Shown in pieces: positions 1 through 9,522 of a stretch of DNA of 21,222 bases (within the stretch, counting starts at the first letter, position 1; every line of letters starts with the position of its first letter). This stretch comes from a bacterium. Lineage in GTDB: Bacteria > Chloroflexota > Dormibacteria > UBA8260 > Bog-877. The DNA is taken from positions 1-21,222 of the forward strand of contig JAKAVU010000010.1 in assembly GCA_021817185.1 (NCBI GenBank). Direction: 5' to 3'. The position numbers were made by a program, and so were the translations under genes. The notes beneath the pieces are model-generated. The model was not told the DNA's origin, ran no database searches, and saw only the letters and a list, made by a program, of their open reading frames with translations.

Positions 1-712
<712 letters not shown>

Positions 713-735
<23 letters not shown>

Positions 736-1462
736 GCTCAGCCACCTCATCAAACGCATCGGGAGCCTTGTCCACGCCTGCGTCGAACCAGGGCCTGACC
801 CTCTTCTCGCTGAACAAATTCAGGGACCCAGGCGGGAGCCCCAGGACTCGCTCCATGGCCTCCGTGTACCCCGCCGCCACCTCCAACACGGCCCGGAAGG
901 GCACCTCGTCCTCCCGGCCGGCTAAGAAGAGTTCGACGGCCGCTTCCTGGGCTCCAAGGAGAAGTGAGACCAAGGCCCGGGCCGCACCGTCCGGGGAGCC
1001 AGCCGACATCGTGCCCTCCGCTACTCCTTGCGCGACGATCTCCGCCAGCATCGGAACGAGTGAAGCCATGAGCCGGCCGCGCAGCTTGTCCCGGGTGAGC
1101 ACGTTGTCGTCTGAGTGCCAGACCCGCAGCAGCGCCAGCATCAAGGGTCGGCGGTCCTCCTTCCACCCGGCGATCCCAGTGAATATGCCCTTCAACTTTG
1201 AAATGGCCGACATTCCCGGCTCAGCCGTGATGGGTGCCACGGTCCCCAGCGCGGTGACGACGACGTGGTCGACCACGGCCTCGAGCAGGGCCCGCTTCGA
1301 GGGGAAGTAGTGGTAGAAGGCCCCCCTCGAGGCGTGTAGATCGTCCAGGACGTCCTGCACGCTCATCAGCTCGTAGCCCTTGGTCTGGATGAGGCGCAGT
1401 CCGGACTGGATGAAGGCATCCCGGCGGACCGCGCGTGCCTCTGGGTTCACCGTCCGCGCCAA
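713..1462 (-). CDS. TetR/AcrR-family transcriptional regulator
   Basis: This 249-residue protein is probably a repressor that binds the palindrome just upstream of its own start and controls itself and the overlapping ABC ATPase gene. The N-terminus carries the TetR helix-turn-helix (about residues 15-60, with SVQDVLDDLHASRGAFYHYF and then PSKRALL). The all-helical C-terminal half would bind ligand and dimerise. The start is TTG at 1462. An in-frame stop lies four codons upstream, and GAGGT sits six bases before the TTG, so no ATG start is available there. The effector is unknown; a toxic compound exported by the neighbouring ABC system is a reasonable inference. Confidence 0.95.
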
Positions 1463-1479
1463 GATGGGACCTCAATGAC

Positions 1480-1496
1480 CGACCGACCGTCGGTCG
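1480..1496. promoter_or_regulatory. Probable TetR operator palindrome
   Basis: CGACCGACCGTCGGTCG is a perfect inverted repeat with 8-base arms around a central C, 18 bp upstream of the TetR start codon. Its GACCGAC/GTCGGTC arms resemble operators of other TetR-family regulators. The site lies just downstream of an A/T-rich hexamer on the minus strand, so bound repressor would block transcription of tetR and the ABC gene. This is inferred from position and symmetry. Confidence 0.65.
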
Positions 1497-1508
1497 CATA
1501 ATATATCA
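1497..1508 (-). promoter_or_regulatory. Candidate -10 region for the tetR-ABC operon
   Basis: Read on the minus strand this is GATATATTATG, an isolated A/T-rich island in very GC-rich DNA. It lies directly before the operator palindrome and about 35 bp before the TTG start. TATATT or TATTAT could serve as the -10 element. I see no convincing -35 box at normal spacing, so this is tentative. Confidence 0.3.
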
Positions 1509-1616
1509 AGGCGTACACGCAAAGCACGGGATCTCCGGGTCTGCCGGCCCGGCGTGTGCCCCTTCATGAGGCGCTTATCAACACCATATCTGTAGGGGGC
1601 CATGGCCCCAAGCAGA

Positions 1617-1642
1617 CCTCCAGCGCCCTCAGCCGCTGGAGG
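1617..1642. other. Perfect 9-bp stem hairpin upstream of the PQQ-propeller gene
   Basis: CCTCCAGCG pairs exactly with CGCTGGAGG across an 8-base loop. No T-run follows on either strand, so it is not an obvious intrinsic terminator. It lies in the 442-bp gap (1463-1904) between divergent genes and could be a leader structure or a protein-binding site. Confidence 0.4.
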
Positions 1643-1792
1643 GATTGGCTCGGACCGAGCACGGAACGGGGATGGAACCCGCGCCGTTCCTGATGCCAGG
1701 CGTCCACCCATGCGCTGCACACCTCACCTCCCTCTCCTCGGACCTCGAGAGACAGGTCGCTCAGGTGGCTTTCGATGGCCGCCCTCGAACTC

Positions 1793-1812
1793 CACGCACC
1801 CCTTGGTGCGTG
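1793..1812. other. 8-bp stem, tetraloop hairpin near the PQQ-gene promoter
   Basis: CACGCACC and GGTGCGTG pair perfectly around the loop CCTT, about 92 bp before the ATG at 1905. It may lie in the 5' leader or be an operator. No U-tract follows. Confidence 0.4.
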
Positions 1813-1904
1813 CTGCGACCTGGGTATGCGCTAGCCTGGGGAGCTCAGGCGGACGCGACGGTCCCGCCATGGGGTGGCTGGCTGTTCCCAGAGAGGAGAG
1901 CGCT

Positions 1905-3512
1905 ATGAGCCGAGAGCCCGCGGTCCCCAGGACGACCAGCTGGACGCGCAGGCGCCTTGCGCCGCGGAGAGGGGTGGGCCATCCCCTCTCCGCCCTCCGG
2001 GTCACAGTCGTGCTCCTCGGCATGGCCCTGCTTGTTCCCGGGGTGGCTGTGGCGGCCTCTCCGCGCGCCCCGGTGCCATCTGGATCGTGGCTGTATCCCA
2101 ACGGAGACCTCGCCAACACCCGAGACGCGACAGGGGCTGTGATCTCGTCTGCGAACGTGTCTGAATTGAAGGAAGCGTGGAGCTTCCGGCTCACCGGCAA
2201 GAGTGCGACCAACGTCCTCGGGGCCGGCTCCATGACGTCGGTGCCGATCGTGGCGAACGGCCTGGTGTACATCCAGGACCAGGAGTCAAACGTCTACGCG
2301 CTCGAGCTCGGAACCGGGAAGTTGCGGTGGGAGTATCGGTTGAACGAACCGCTTCTGAGTGGACCCGGACCGAACGGCGTCGCGGTCGCCCAGGGGACCG
2401 TCTTTGGGGCTTCCCCCACCACCGTTTTCGCCCTCAATGCCGTAACGGGACGGAGGATCTGGGTCGACCGCCGCCTTCTCAAGCGGGGTCAGGGCACCTT
2501 TGGCATCCAGCCCCAGGTGGCCGATGGTCGCGTCTATCTAGCCAGCCAATACGGCTCTGGTCCCGGGGGTGGGGTGCTTCTCGCCCTGAACGCGTCGACA
2601 GGCAAGTTGCTCTGGAAGTTCAACACGGTGTCGGGGCCAGAAACGGGTGTAAAGAAGCTCGGCGCGGGCTCCGGGGGGGCTTGGGAGACACCCCTGGTCG
2701 GGACGGATGGTTCGGTAACCTACGGCATCGGCAACCCGTACCAGACCGCCGCGTTGGCGATCAAGTACCCGTCAAAGGACCTCTACACCAACAGCGACGT
2801 CAACCTCTCGGCCGCCACGGGCCGGCTGCGCTGGTACTACCAGGGGGCGCCGGACGACTTCTATGACCACGACATGCAGGCGTCCCCGATCGCGGCCCAG
2901 GTCAACGGCACCCCGGCCGTAATCGGGGGCGGCAAGCTGGGATTCGTCTACGCCATGAACGCCGAGACCGGCGCGCTCCTATGGAAGACAGCGGTTGGAG
3001 CTCACAACGGCCACGACACCGACTCCGTACAGGCGCTGGAGCACCGGAGCAAGTTGAAGGCCCCCTACACCTACCTTCCCGGAGCGCTGGGAGGGATGCT
3101 CAGCAACATGGCACTCGCCGGGGACAGCGTCTACGTGGTGACCATTGACCTCCCGTTCCGGATGAAGTCCCTGAGTACGGTACTGGGTGTCCCTGACGGT
3201 CCGGAGTCCGGCGAGATCGAGGCACTGAGCGTCTCGACTGGCCAGGTCGAGTGGGATACCAAGGTGACGGGGCTGCCCCTGGGCGCGGCCACGGTGGCGG
3301 GCAACCTGGTCTTCACCACCCTTTTCAACGGTACCCTCCTTGCGCTCGATCGAGCGACAGGCGCCATCGTGTACCGGCGGCAGCTGCCGGCCCCGACCAA
3401 CGCCCCGATCGCCATCGCCGGTAACACGGTGCTGGTTCCCATCGGAGCACCGGCGACCTCTAAGACGAAGCCCCGGGGGAAGCCTCAGCTTGTTGCCTAT
3501 ACCGTGCCTTAG
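1905..3512 (+). CDS. Secreted PQQ-dependent-dehydrogenase-like beta-propeller protein
   Basis: The product is a 535-residue exported protein of the quinoprotein alcohol dehydrogenase-like/BamB-like propeller superfamily. The reading frame is open upstream to 1602, but the ATG at 1905 is preferred: GAGAGGAG lies just upstream, and translation then begins with a basic segment, a hydrophobic helix and a signal-peptidase-like AVA-A site at residues 50/51. The mature start WLYPNGDLANTRDA resembles the opening repeat of PQQ-dependent dehydrogenases. Later propeller signatures include YALELGTGKLRWEY, LALNASTGKLLWKF, the DDFYDHDMQASP block (about 317-327), GKLGFVYAMNAETGALLWKT and LLALDRATGAIVY. The protein appears to have no cysteine and so lacks the vicinal disulfide of methanol dehydrogenases. 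Whether it binds PQQ or acts as a scaffold is unresolved. It is monocistronic. Confidence 0.85.
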   Translation: MSREPAVPRTTSWTRRRLAPRRGVGHPLSALRVTVVLLGMALLVPGVAVAASPRAPVPSGSWLYPNGDLANTRDATGAVISSANVSELKEAWSFRLTGKSATNVLGAGSMTSVPIVANGLVYIQDQESNVYALELGTGKLRWEYRLNEPLLSGPGPNGVAVAQGTVFGASPTTVFALNAVTGRRIWVDRRLLKRGQGTFGIQPQVADGRVYLASQYGSGPGGGVLLALNASTGKLLWKFNTVSGPETGVKKLGAGSGGAWETPLVGTDGSVTYGIGNPYQTAALAIKYPSKDLYTNSDVNLSAATGRLRWYYQGAPDDFYDHDMQASPIAAQVNGTPAVIGGGKLGFVYAMNAETGALLWKTAVGAHNGHDTDSVQALEHRSKLKAPYTYLPGALGGMLSNMALAGDSVYVVTIDLPFRMKSLSTVLGVPDGPESGEIEALSVSTGQVEWDTKVTGLPLGAATVAGNLVFTTLFNGTLLALDRATGAIVYRRQLPAPTNAPIAIAGNTVLVPIGAPATSKTKPRGKPQLVAYTVP

Positions 3513-3935
3513 CGCTGGCGGTGCTGATAACAGGATTTGGCCCCGAGATCTAGGGGGCCCCGCGACGGGAGTTGAACCCTCTACCTCCTCCGGGCCGGGA
3601 ATGGCGAATTGCGCGCTACCCCGACTGGTTGCCGACTCGGCGCTCGGTCGGGCTGGGTGCGCACCAACATGACGTCGTCACCCGGCGATTCCGGTCGTTC
3701 GCCACGGCCCCCAGAACCGGGCTTCCCAGCCCACCGAACACCTAAACAGGTGCGATAGAGACGGGCGAGGTCGGGCTCTGGAACAAGATGGCACTGCCCC
3801 GGTTGTCCAGGAAAGCTGGGCCGGTACAGCACAAGCCGGACGGGAGCCACGGCCAATAACCTCCTCTGGCGACGACAGAGTCTGAGTCCCGAGACTGACT
3901 TGTGCGCGCAAACGTCGTCCCCGCGGTGCACAGCG
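3513..3935. other. Intergenic region between convergent genes
   Basis: These 423 bp separate the converging ends of the PQQ-type gene and the cyclase gene. I see no convincing gene. GGCCCC (3539-3544) can pair with GGGGCC (3554-3559) across 9 bases just after the PQQ-gene stop, but no T-run follows. A short tRNA-T-arm-like string near 3565-3581 does not build into a tRNA. Confidence 0.5.
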
Positions 3936-6900
3936 TCAGGCCGGCACGCTGGCCCGACTGGCAACCGCCCCCAGCCGGTCCAGCCAGGGGCGGGCCCCCA
4001 AGCGTTCAAATATCTCCCGAGCCTCGGCCTGCAGTGACATCGACTGATCCTTGCGCCCCCTGGAGGCCAGCCACTCACTGTGCTCGGTGAGAGCGACTGC
4101 AAGGAAGAACGGCGTCTGCAGCTCCCGGAACCCAGACTCGGCAGCTTCGAATCCCGGCTCGACCGACTCGGAATCACCAGTTGCGGCGGCCAGACGGGCC
4201 GTGAGACGGGCCACCTGAGCCCTGAGCCAGGGACTGACCTGGCCCGGCATAGCGGCCCCCACCGTCGCGAGCACCTCTTGGACCCGCTCGTGGTTACCCA
4301 GATCCAGGGCTGCTTCCCCCGCCTGGACCAAAGCGTCCTTGAGAAACCCACTGCGCAACCCGGCCCCGAACTCCGCTCTGGCCGCCAGCACCTCCTCGGC
4401 TGCTGCTAGGGCCTCCGCCGGACGGCCCTCCGCCCGCAGCACCTCGGCTTTGGACAGTGAATGGAGCGCCCTCGTCTGCCAGTCCTCCGACTCCCCCGCC
4501 CAAGACAGCGAGTCCAGCAACTCCCTGGCCTCCGGGACATCCCCCTGGTGGACTCTAAGGGTGGTCATCTCCAGGGCAGATTTACCGGCGATCTCCAGGC
4601 TCGCCACCTCCTCGGCCGCCTGCAACTCGTCGATGGCTGACCTGGCCTCATCCCACCTTCCCAGCATGATGAACACACCGCCTTCGCCGCCCAGCCCCTG
4701 CAACTCCCACGATCGGTCGCCGACCCGCCGCGCCAGCTCAAGTTGCTGGGAGCAGATATCAGCCATCTCGGCGAACCGGTCCTGAGCCTCCAACACAACT
4801 AGGAGGTTGTTATAGGCACGCATCGCGGCCGGAACAAGGCCATGTTCGAGCGCCACCTCAAGAGCCCGCCGCAAGAGCGTGCCGGACTCATCCAACCGAT
4901 CGCTGCGGTTCAGCACGATCGACTTACTGCTCAGCGCCTGCGAATAGACTTCGCTCAGCTCCAGATGCTCTGCCAGCTCGAGCGCCTCTTCGAGCAATGG
5001 TGCCGCCTCCTCGTACCGTCCCGCCAGCGCCAGGAAGCGACCCAGCTGCGCCACCACCACCGCCAGCTCGGGGTCCGGCACGTCACCGGTCAGTCCAGAG
5101 TAGGCAGCTCTCATGCGCTCGATGGCCCTCTCAGTGTGTCCCCGGACAGACTCCACATCTGCCAGATGAGCCTGCACCCGGGCCGAGCGGCGCGCCTCGC
5201 CGGCGCTTTCGAAGAGGCTGGCAGCCTCTTCGTAGCGCGCTGTGGCTGCCTCCGGCCTCCCTCGCACCTCCGCCATCTGCCCTGCCCGCTCCATGAGAGC
5301 TGCTCTTTCGAGGTCCGATTCGGTGAGGTCGGCCGCCCGCTCGAAGGCGGAGCCCGCCTCCTCGGAGGCAGCCAGGGCAGCGGCCCTCTCGGCTGACCGC
5401 ACCAGCATTGCCCGGGCCCTGCCCTTGATCTGCTCGGCATCGGCAGCCTCGGGGTCCAGATGCCAAGCTTCGAGGTAATGGGCGGCGACCACCTCAACTA
5501 TCTCGTCGGTCCCGGCGCGCCACATCTCCTCCAGGTAGCGGGCCGCCGCCAGGTGCCTGCCCCGCCGCTCCCGCTTGGGCAACGTCTCGTAAGCGACGGT
5601 GCGCACCAGATCCTGAAGGAACCCATACTGCCCACGCTCCGGAGATCGCGGGTCGGCCTGGACCGAGAGAACTTCCTTGGCCACAAGGGATGCCAGCATC
5701 GGCGCCAGCTCGGCCTCCGGCCGGCCGGCTATCACCGCCAAGCCCTGGGGGTTGAATGTCTTGCCCAAGACCGAGGCGTCCTGCACCAGCTGCCGCTCGC
5801 TGGGGCTCATGCCGTCCAGGCGGGCCGCGATCAGGGCGTGGAGCGTCTCCGGAACCTCCAGGGTCTCGATCTGGCCGACCGGCCGGTAGGCGGCCCCATC
5901 CTCCACCAGCAGTCCCCGATCCAGCAGCATCCGCACCGTCTCCACCGCGTACAGCGGTATCCCCTCGGCGCGCTCCTGGACGCGCTCGATCAGGGGCCGG
6001 GGAAGCCCTGGAACCAGACCCAGCAGAAGCTTGTCCATGGCCTCACGGCTGAGCGGCTCAAGGTGGATCAAAGTCGCGTTGCGAGTGGCCGCCGCCAGTC
6101 CGGCGGCCACCGAATCGGGGCGAACCAAGCTGATTACGAAAAGGGGATAGGCCCTCGACCATTGCATGAGGTAGGTGACGAACTCCAGCAGCGAGGGATC
6201 GGCCCACTGCATATCCTCGAACACCATCAAAACCGGGCTGTCTTCGGCCAGGTGCTCGAAGAAGAGCCGCCAGGCGGCGAACAGATCCTGCTTGTCCGGT
6301 GCGACTCTGTCCTCCAGCCCGATCAGATGGGCCAGCCGGGGCATCACGAAGCGGCGATCCTCGAGGCTGGGGACGAACTGGTCCACCATCGCCTGCAGCT
6401 TGAGCACCGCCGAGTCCCGCTCCTCGGCCTCCAGGATGCCAGCCCTTCCCCGGACCATCTCCGCCAAAGCGAAGTAGGTGACTCCCTCTCCGTAGGCCAG
6501 GCAGCGTCCCCGATGCCAGAAGTAGCCGGACTGGAGCCCGTCCATGTACTTGAAGAACTCCCAGGCCAGCCTGGACTTGCCGATGCCGGCAATCCCGGTC
6601 ACCTGGACCAAATGGGCTCGGCGGTCCTCGGTGCAGGCGTGGAACACTTCCTTCACAAGCCTCAGCTCCCGATCGCGACCCACGAAGGGAGCCTCTAGCC
6701 GCTCCGACTTGAGCAGACCTCCTCGCCCCGCCACCACCCGGACCGCTCGGAACAGCGGCAGCGGGTCTGCCTTGCCCTTCAACTGGTGCGTGCCGGCATC
6801 CTCGTAGGCCACCGCCGCCTCGGTAGCCCGCTTTGTGGACTCCCCAACCAGGACCTGCCCCGGTCGACTCTGGGTCTGGATCCTGGACGCGGTGTTAACC

Positions 6901-7517
6901 AAATCGCCCGCCACCATCCCCTGGCCCCTGGCCCCGAGCGTTACCGCCGCCGTGCCAGTCAGCACTCCGGCCCGCGCCGCCAGGGCCGGGGCAGCCACCG
7001 CCTCCCTGAGGTCGGCGACGGCTGCGACCAGGTCGAGGGCTGCCCGAACAGCTCGCTCCGCGTCATCCTCCTGAGCGACTGGGGCTCCCCAGACCGCCAT
7101 CACGGCGTCCCCGATGAACTTCTCAACGGTGCCTCCGTAGCGCTCCACCAGCTCCCGGCAGACGTCGAAGTAGCGGCTAAGGAGCTCGCGAACCTCTTCG
7201 GGGTCCCGCGTCTCAGACAGAGAGGTGAAACCGACCAGGTCGGCGAACAGGACCGACACAACCCTGATCTCCACCGCGTCGTCGGCGGCAACCGGCAGCG
7301 CGACGGCTGGCACCGACGGCCGCGGACCTTGGGCGGCTAGCTGCGTCTGCCCTAAGCGGTCGGTGCCTACCAGCGGGGCGCCGCACTTGGCGCAGAACTT
7401 GGCGGTGGGACGGTTGACGAAGCCGCAGCTGGCACAACCCTGGGTCGTGGGCGACCCGCACTCATCGCAGAACGCCTGGTCAGGGAGGATCGCCGCCCCA
7501 CAGCTGGAACAAATCAC
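3936..7517 (-). CDS. Class III adenylate/guanylate cyclase with zinc ribbons, AAA-type ATPase and TPR region
   Basis: This 1193-residue cytosolic signalling protein has four parts. Two zinc ribbons come first (C3, C6, C17, C20 and C28, C31, C42, C45). The class III cyclase homology domain follows (about 84-260) with both metal aspartates, in FADLVGFT (D93) and KFIGDAVMAVWG (D137). K133, D205 in MVAGDLVNTASR, N208 and R212 are also present, so it looks catalytically competent for cyclic nucleotide synthesis. Next is an NTPase module opening at FVGRDREL, with Walker A GIAGIGKS (308-315) and Walker B VLMVFED (429-435). A long alpha-helical TPR-like repeat region runs to the C-terminus. The architecture matches known actinobacterial and chloroflexal ATPase-cyclases. 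The GTG start at 7517 is preceded by GAGGA seven bases away. The input signal is unknown. Confidence 0.95.
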   Translation of the reverse strand: MICSSCGAAILPDQAFCDECGSPTTQGCASCGFVNRPTAKFCAKCGAPLVGTDRLGQTQLAAQGPRPSVPAVALPVAADDAVEIRVVSVLFADLVGFTSLSETRDPEEVRELLSRYFDVCRELVERYGGTVEKFIGDAVMAVWGAPVAQEDDAERAVRAALDLVAAVADLREAVAAPALAARAGVLTGTAAVTLGARGQGMVAGDLVNTASRIQTQSRPGQVLVGESTKRATEAAVAYEDAGTHQLKGKADPLPLFRAVRVVAGRGGLLKSERLEAPFVGRDRELRLVKEVFHACTEDRRAHLVQVTGIAGIGKSRLAWEFFKYMDGLQSGYFWHRGRCLAYGEGVTYFALAEMVRGRAGILEAEERDSAVLKLQAMVDQFVPSLEDRRFVMPRLAHLIGLEDRVAPDKQDLFAAWRLFFEHLAEDSPVLMVFEDMQWADPSLLEFVTYLMQWSRAYPLFVISLVRPDSVAAGLAAATRNATLIHLEPLSREAMDKLLLGLVPGLPRPLIERVQERAEGIPLYAVETVRMLLDRGLLVEDGAAYRPVGQIETLEVPETLHALIAARLDGMSPSERQLVQDASVLGKTFNPQGLAVIAGRPEAELAPMLASLVAKEVLSVQADPRSPERGQYGFLQDLVRTVAYETLPKRERRGRHLAAARYLEEMWRAGTDEIVEVVAAHYLEAWHLDPEAADAEQIKGRARAMLVRSAERAAALAASEEAGSAFERAADLTESDLERAALMERAGQMAEVRGRPEAATARYEEAASLFESAGEARRSARVQAHLADVESVRGHTERAIERMRAAYSGLTGDVPDPELAVVVAQLGRFLALAGRYEEAAPLLEEALELAEHLELSEVYSQALSSKSIVLNRSDRLDESGTLLRRALEVALEHGLVPAAMRAYNNLLVVLEAQDRFAEMADICSQQLELARRVGDRSWELQGLGGEGGVFIMLGRWDEARSAIDELQAAEEVASLEIAGKSALEMTTLRVHQGDVPEARELLDSLSWAGESEDWQTRALHSLSKAEVLRAEGRPAEALAAAEEVLAARAEFGAGLRSGFLKDALVQAGEAALDLGNHERVQEVLATVGAAMPGQVSPWLRAQVARLTARLAAATGDSESVEPGFEAAESGFRELQTPFFLAVALTEHSEWLASRGRKDQSMSLQAEAREIFERLGARPWLDRLGAVASRASVPA

Positions 7518-7539
7518 CGGCCGGTCCTCTTCGGAGCGC

Positions 7540-7809
7540 TCAACTCACGGTGAAGGTTACCCTGAGGCGGCCAGCGAGTGTGTGGCCGTCACCGGCCCGC
7601 CACCACGTAGGTGGGTGGCGGCCCAGCCGACCACTCGAGCAGCAGGACCTGTCGCCTATGGCCACTTCCGTGTGCTCCGGCAGTTTGAACCATTGACCCA
7701 GTGTGCAGCGCACCCAGGCACATTCGGGCTCTGCCGCAAGCCCCAGGTGATGCTGCAATGCTTCCTCAAGCAGCTTGCACTGGTGCTTTCCGGCCCCCGC
7801 TCTGGCCAC
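7540..7809 (-). CDS. Possible small protein upstream of the cyclase gene (unrecognised)
   Basis: An 89-residue frame with a GTG start ends 22 bp before the cyclase start, so it could be the first gene of that operon. Its product would be rich in Cys, His and Trp (for example QWFKLPEHTEV, DRSCCSSGR, PPTWWRAG). I do not recognise it. Codon third positions are less G/C-biased than in the neighbours, and a perfect 8-bp hairpin (7597-7604 with 7614-7621) lies within it. It may be non-coding leader instead. Confidence 0.25.
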   Translation of the reverse strand: MARAGAGKHQCKLLEEALQHHLGLAAEPECAWVRCTLGQWFKLPEHTEVAIGDRSCCSSGRLGRHPPTWWRAGDGHTLAGRLRVTFTVS

Positions 7810-7882
7810 CTTCGCGCCACGAAGCAGTTGCTAGTCTGAGTAGACCGTTCTCTTCTTCCGAGTCACGGCCTCGTCCTGAGAG

Positions 7883-7917
7883 AAAAACTGAACGCCCACG
7901 GGATCGCCCCCGTGGCG
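7883..7917 (-). terminator. Intrinsic terminator for the DUF4396 gene
   Basis: On the minus strand a GC-rich stem CGCCACGGG / CCCGTGGGCG (one bulged base, loop GGCGAT) is followed within a few bases by TTTTT. It lies about 140 bp past the stop of the DUF4396 gene and before the cyclase region, so it should end that transcript. Confidence 0.6.
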
Positions 7918-8055
7918 ACGGGCGGCTGATCAGCCGGGCCTCGATCCGTGTCGTCAATCCGGCGGACCAGGAACCAGGTCGGCCCCTACGGGAGCGGCGC
8001 TCTACTGGCAGCTTCAGAAGGGACCGCGGGCGGCTCACGCTCTTGGGCGCTCCTG

Positions 8056-9000
8056 TCAGTGGGCCCAAAGTGATCCCATCGTCCCGGCCACAGCCACTCC
8101 CACGCCCAGGACGACCACGCTGGTCGAGATCATCTGAGCCTTCTCCAGCGCACCGACTGGCCGCTCGGACTGGGGGGATCGGTCCCCATGACCCTCGTGA
8201 GCCACGGAGGGGCCGGGCGTCGAGTTCATGGGTCCGCCTGCGGCGGGCATCTGGTGGCGCCTTTGCACCGTGGTGATCCGGTGGTGGGACGCCGCAGAGA
8301 GAGCCGATCCGGCCAACGCCAGGCCTGCGGCCAGAGGTACCGGGGCCCCCGCCGGCTTCACCGTCAACATTCCGTGCTTTAGGCCCGACGACACCAGCCA
8401 CCAGTTGAGCGGGTAGGTCGCCACGGACCCAAGGGTAAGTCCCATCGACATCACCAGCCAGAAGGCCGGATCTGTCGGCCCGGCCGTCCCGCCCAGCGCC
8501 TGATGCCACGGCACTGTGACTGCGGCCATGCCCGCCATGACACCGTTCATGGAGACCAGTTCGGGCAGGAAGGTGGCGCGCAGGCTGCGGCCGTAGTTGC
8601 CGCCAGCCATGGCGCGCATGAACAGGGCTTGGAAGACCGTCCACCCGAACGTGAACCCGAGGCCGTACTCGGCCATGAGGTCGGCCCAGGCCGGAAGGCC
8701 CAACTGGGAGGTCACCGCCGCGGCGGCCAGGATGCCCACCCCGTCACCTGCAACGCAGTGCATGGTCGACCCCACCACCTGTCGCCACCGGGCGCGCACG
8801 TAGGCAGCATGGGTACCAGGCAGCGGCTCGCGGCAGGAGAGGACGTAGAGCAGGGCTGCCACGGGACCCGAAAACAGAGTCACGATCACGAAGCCCCATT
8901 TCAAGACAGGCGACTCGGGGGTGCGCCGAATGTCCGCAGCGACAAACAGGACAGAGGCCACCACCTCTGAGTACCAGAGGATCATCACGCCTGCCAGCAT
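8056..9000 (-). CDS. DUF4396-type multi-pass membrane protein
   Basis: The product is a 314-residue integral membrane protein of unknown function. Roughly eight hydrophobic segments are visible, starting near residues 5, 35, 84, 111, 152, 181, 220 and 290. Conserved-looking blocks are RTPESPVLKWGFV, CREPLPGTHAAYV, RWRQVVGSTMHCVAGDG, FGWTVFQALFMR and ATYPLNWWLVSSGLKHGM. I associate these with DUF4396 from memory. The cytosol- or exoplasm-facing stretch before the last helix is rich in His and Met (HHRITTVQRRHQM), which could suggest metal contact, but this is only a composition remark. The ATG at 9000 follows a G-rich tract (GGGGGGGCG), and the frame upstream of it is low-complexity. Before the element inserted, this gene probably lay directly downstream of tRNA-Thr. 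Confidence 0.85.
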   Translation of the reverse strand: MLAGVMILWYSEVVASVLFVAADIRRTPESPVLKWGFVIVTLFSGPVAALLYVLSCREPLPGTHAAYVRARWRQVVGSTMHCVAGDGVGILAAAAVTSQLGLPAWADLMAEYGLGFTFGWTVFQALFMRAMAGGNYGRSLRATFLPELVSMNGVMAGMAAVTVPWHQALGGTAGPTDPAFWLVMSMGLTLGSVATYPLNWWLVSSGLKHGMLTVKPAGAPVPLAAGLALAGSALSAASHHRITTVQRRHQMPAAGGPMNSTPGPSVAHEGHGDRSPQSERPVGALEKAQMISTSVVVLGVGVAVAGTMGSLWAH

Positions 9001-9114
9001 CGCCCCCCCATTGGCACCTCTCGACCGGCACCCTGGAAGTCTCGATGGTAGCGCTGGGGACCGACCGACTCCAGAGGGGCACTTCGGCCTACCGGGTTCG
9101 CCCAAGCCCGGCCC

Positions 9115-9158
9115 GAGCCCAGGGCGGGGATTGAACCCGCGACCTCTTCCTTACCAAG
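9115..9158. repeat. Left attachment-site core (displaced tRNA-Thr 3' end)
   Basis: This is identical over 44 bp to 21100-21143. It contains the acceptor 3' strand, T arm, variable region and anticodon loop of tRNA-Thr on the minus strand. Homology to the tRNA stops abruptly at 9159, so no tRNA can be made here. Confidence 0.92.
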
Positions 9159-9199
9159 TTCAGCGGCCCCTGCGCTGTGCTCCCGACTTCAGCGGCCCC
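9159..9199 (+). repeat. Two 12-bp direct repeats next to the left core
   Basis: TTCAGCGGCCCC occurs at 9159-9170 and again at 9188-9199, a 29-bp period starting immediately after the core. Position and size suit arm-type integrase or excisionase sites, but this is inference. Confidence 0.5.
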
Positions 9200-9209
9200 A
9201 CCATTTTCC

Positions 9210-9219
9210 GTCCACTTAT
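9210..9219 (+). repeat. Shared end motif GTCCACTTAT, left copy
   Basis: The 10-mer GTCCACTTAT occurs 52 bp inside the left core. The same 10-mer occurs at 21069-21078, 22 bp inside the right core and on the same strand. This suggests a common protein-binding site, most simply integrase arm sites. Confidence 0.45.
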
Positions 9220-9522
9220 CAGGTCGTCACGAGGACGATTCCGGGCCGCTCACGCGGACGACTGCCGGCTCTGCCGCTGGATCGGCCCCGCCGCTTGTCC
9301 GGTCGGGCCTGCAGTGGTGGCCGCGGGGTCGACAGGCCCACCCGGGCCACTGCCCCAGCACTGCGGTGGCCATGGCATCCATCCCAACTGGCGATGGGGC
9401 CCGTCGCATGGCGCACGTGGGTCCCGGTCAAGTAGTTGGGCGCGGTTGCCCATCTGGCCCGAGGGCAGGAGAGACGGGAGGCATGTCCCGGGCTCCGGTG
9501 TCCGGTCCCGTTCCAAACATCG

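Larger units (their letters stand above)
9159..9522. other. Non-coding left end of the element
   Basis: I see no gene in this 364-bp segment between the attachment core and the lipoprotein stop. Its left part holds short repeats described separately. The remainder, up to the end of the lipoprotein gene, shows no convincing coding frame, tRNA or terminator. Confidence 0.5.

Noticed and set aside
1602..1904. N-terminal extension of the PQQ-type protein to 636 residues
   Set aside because: The extension is low-complexity and would bury the signal peptide. The ATG at 1905 has a good ribosome site and starts a proper export signal.
3561..3640. tRNA-like string with a T-loop pattern (AGTTGAA) and a segment resembling GCGCTCTACC
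   Set aside because: Only three of five T-stem pairs form, and no anticodon or acceptor stem can be built. It is chance or a very degraded relic.
5460..6698. 412-codon open frame on the plus strand
   Set aside because: It lies wholly opposite the well-supported cyclase/ATPase gene and is a product of GC-rich codon structure. It shows no recognisable domain.
7597..7621. 8-bp hairpin as terminator of the small upstream ORF
   Set aside because: It lies inside that frame, and no T-tract follows on either strand.
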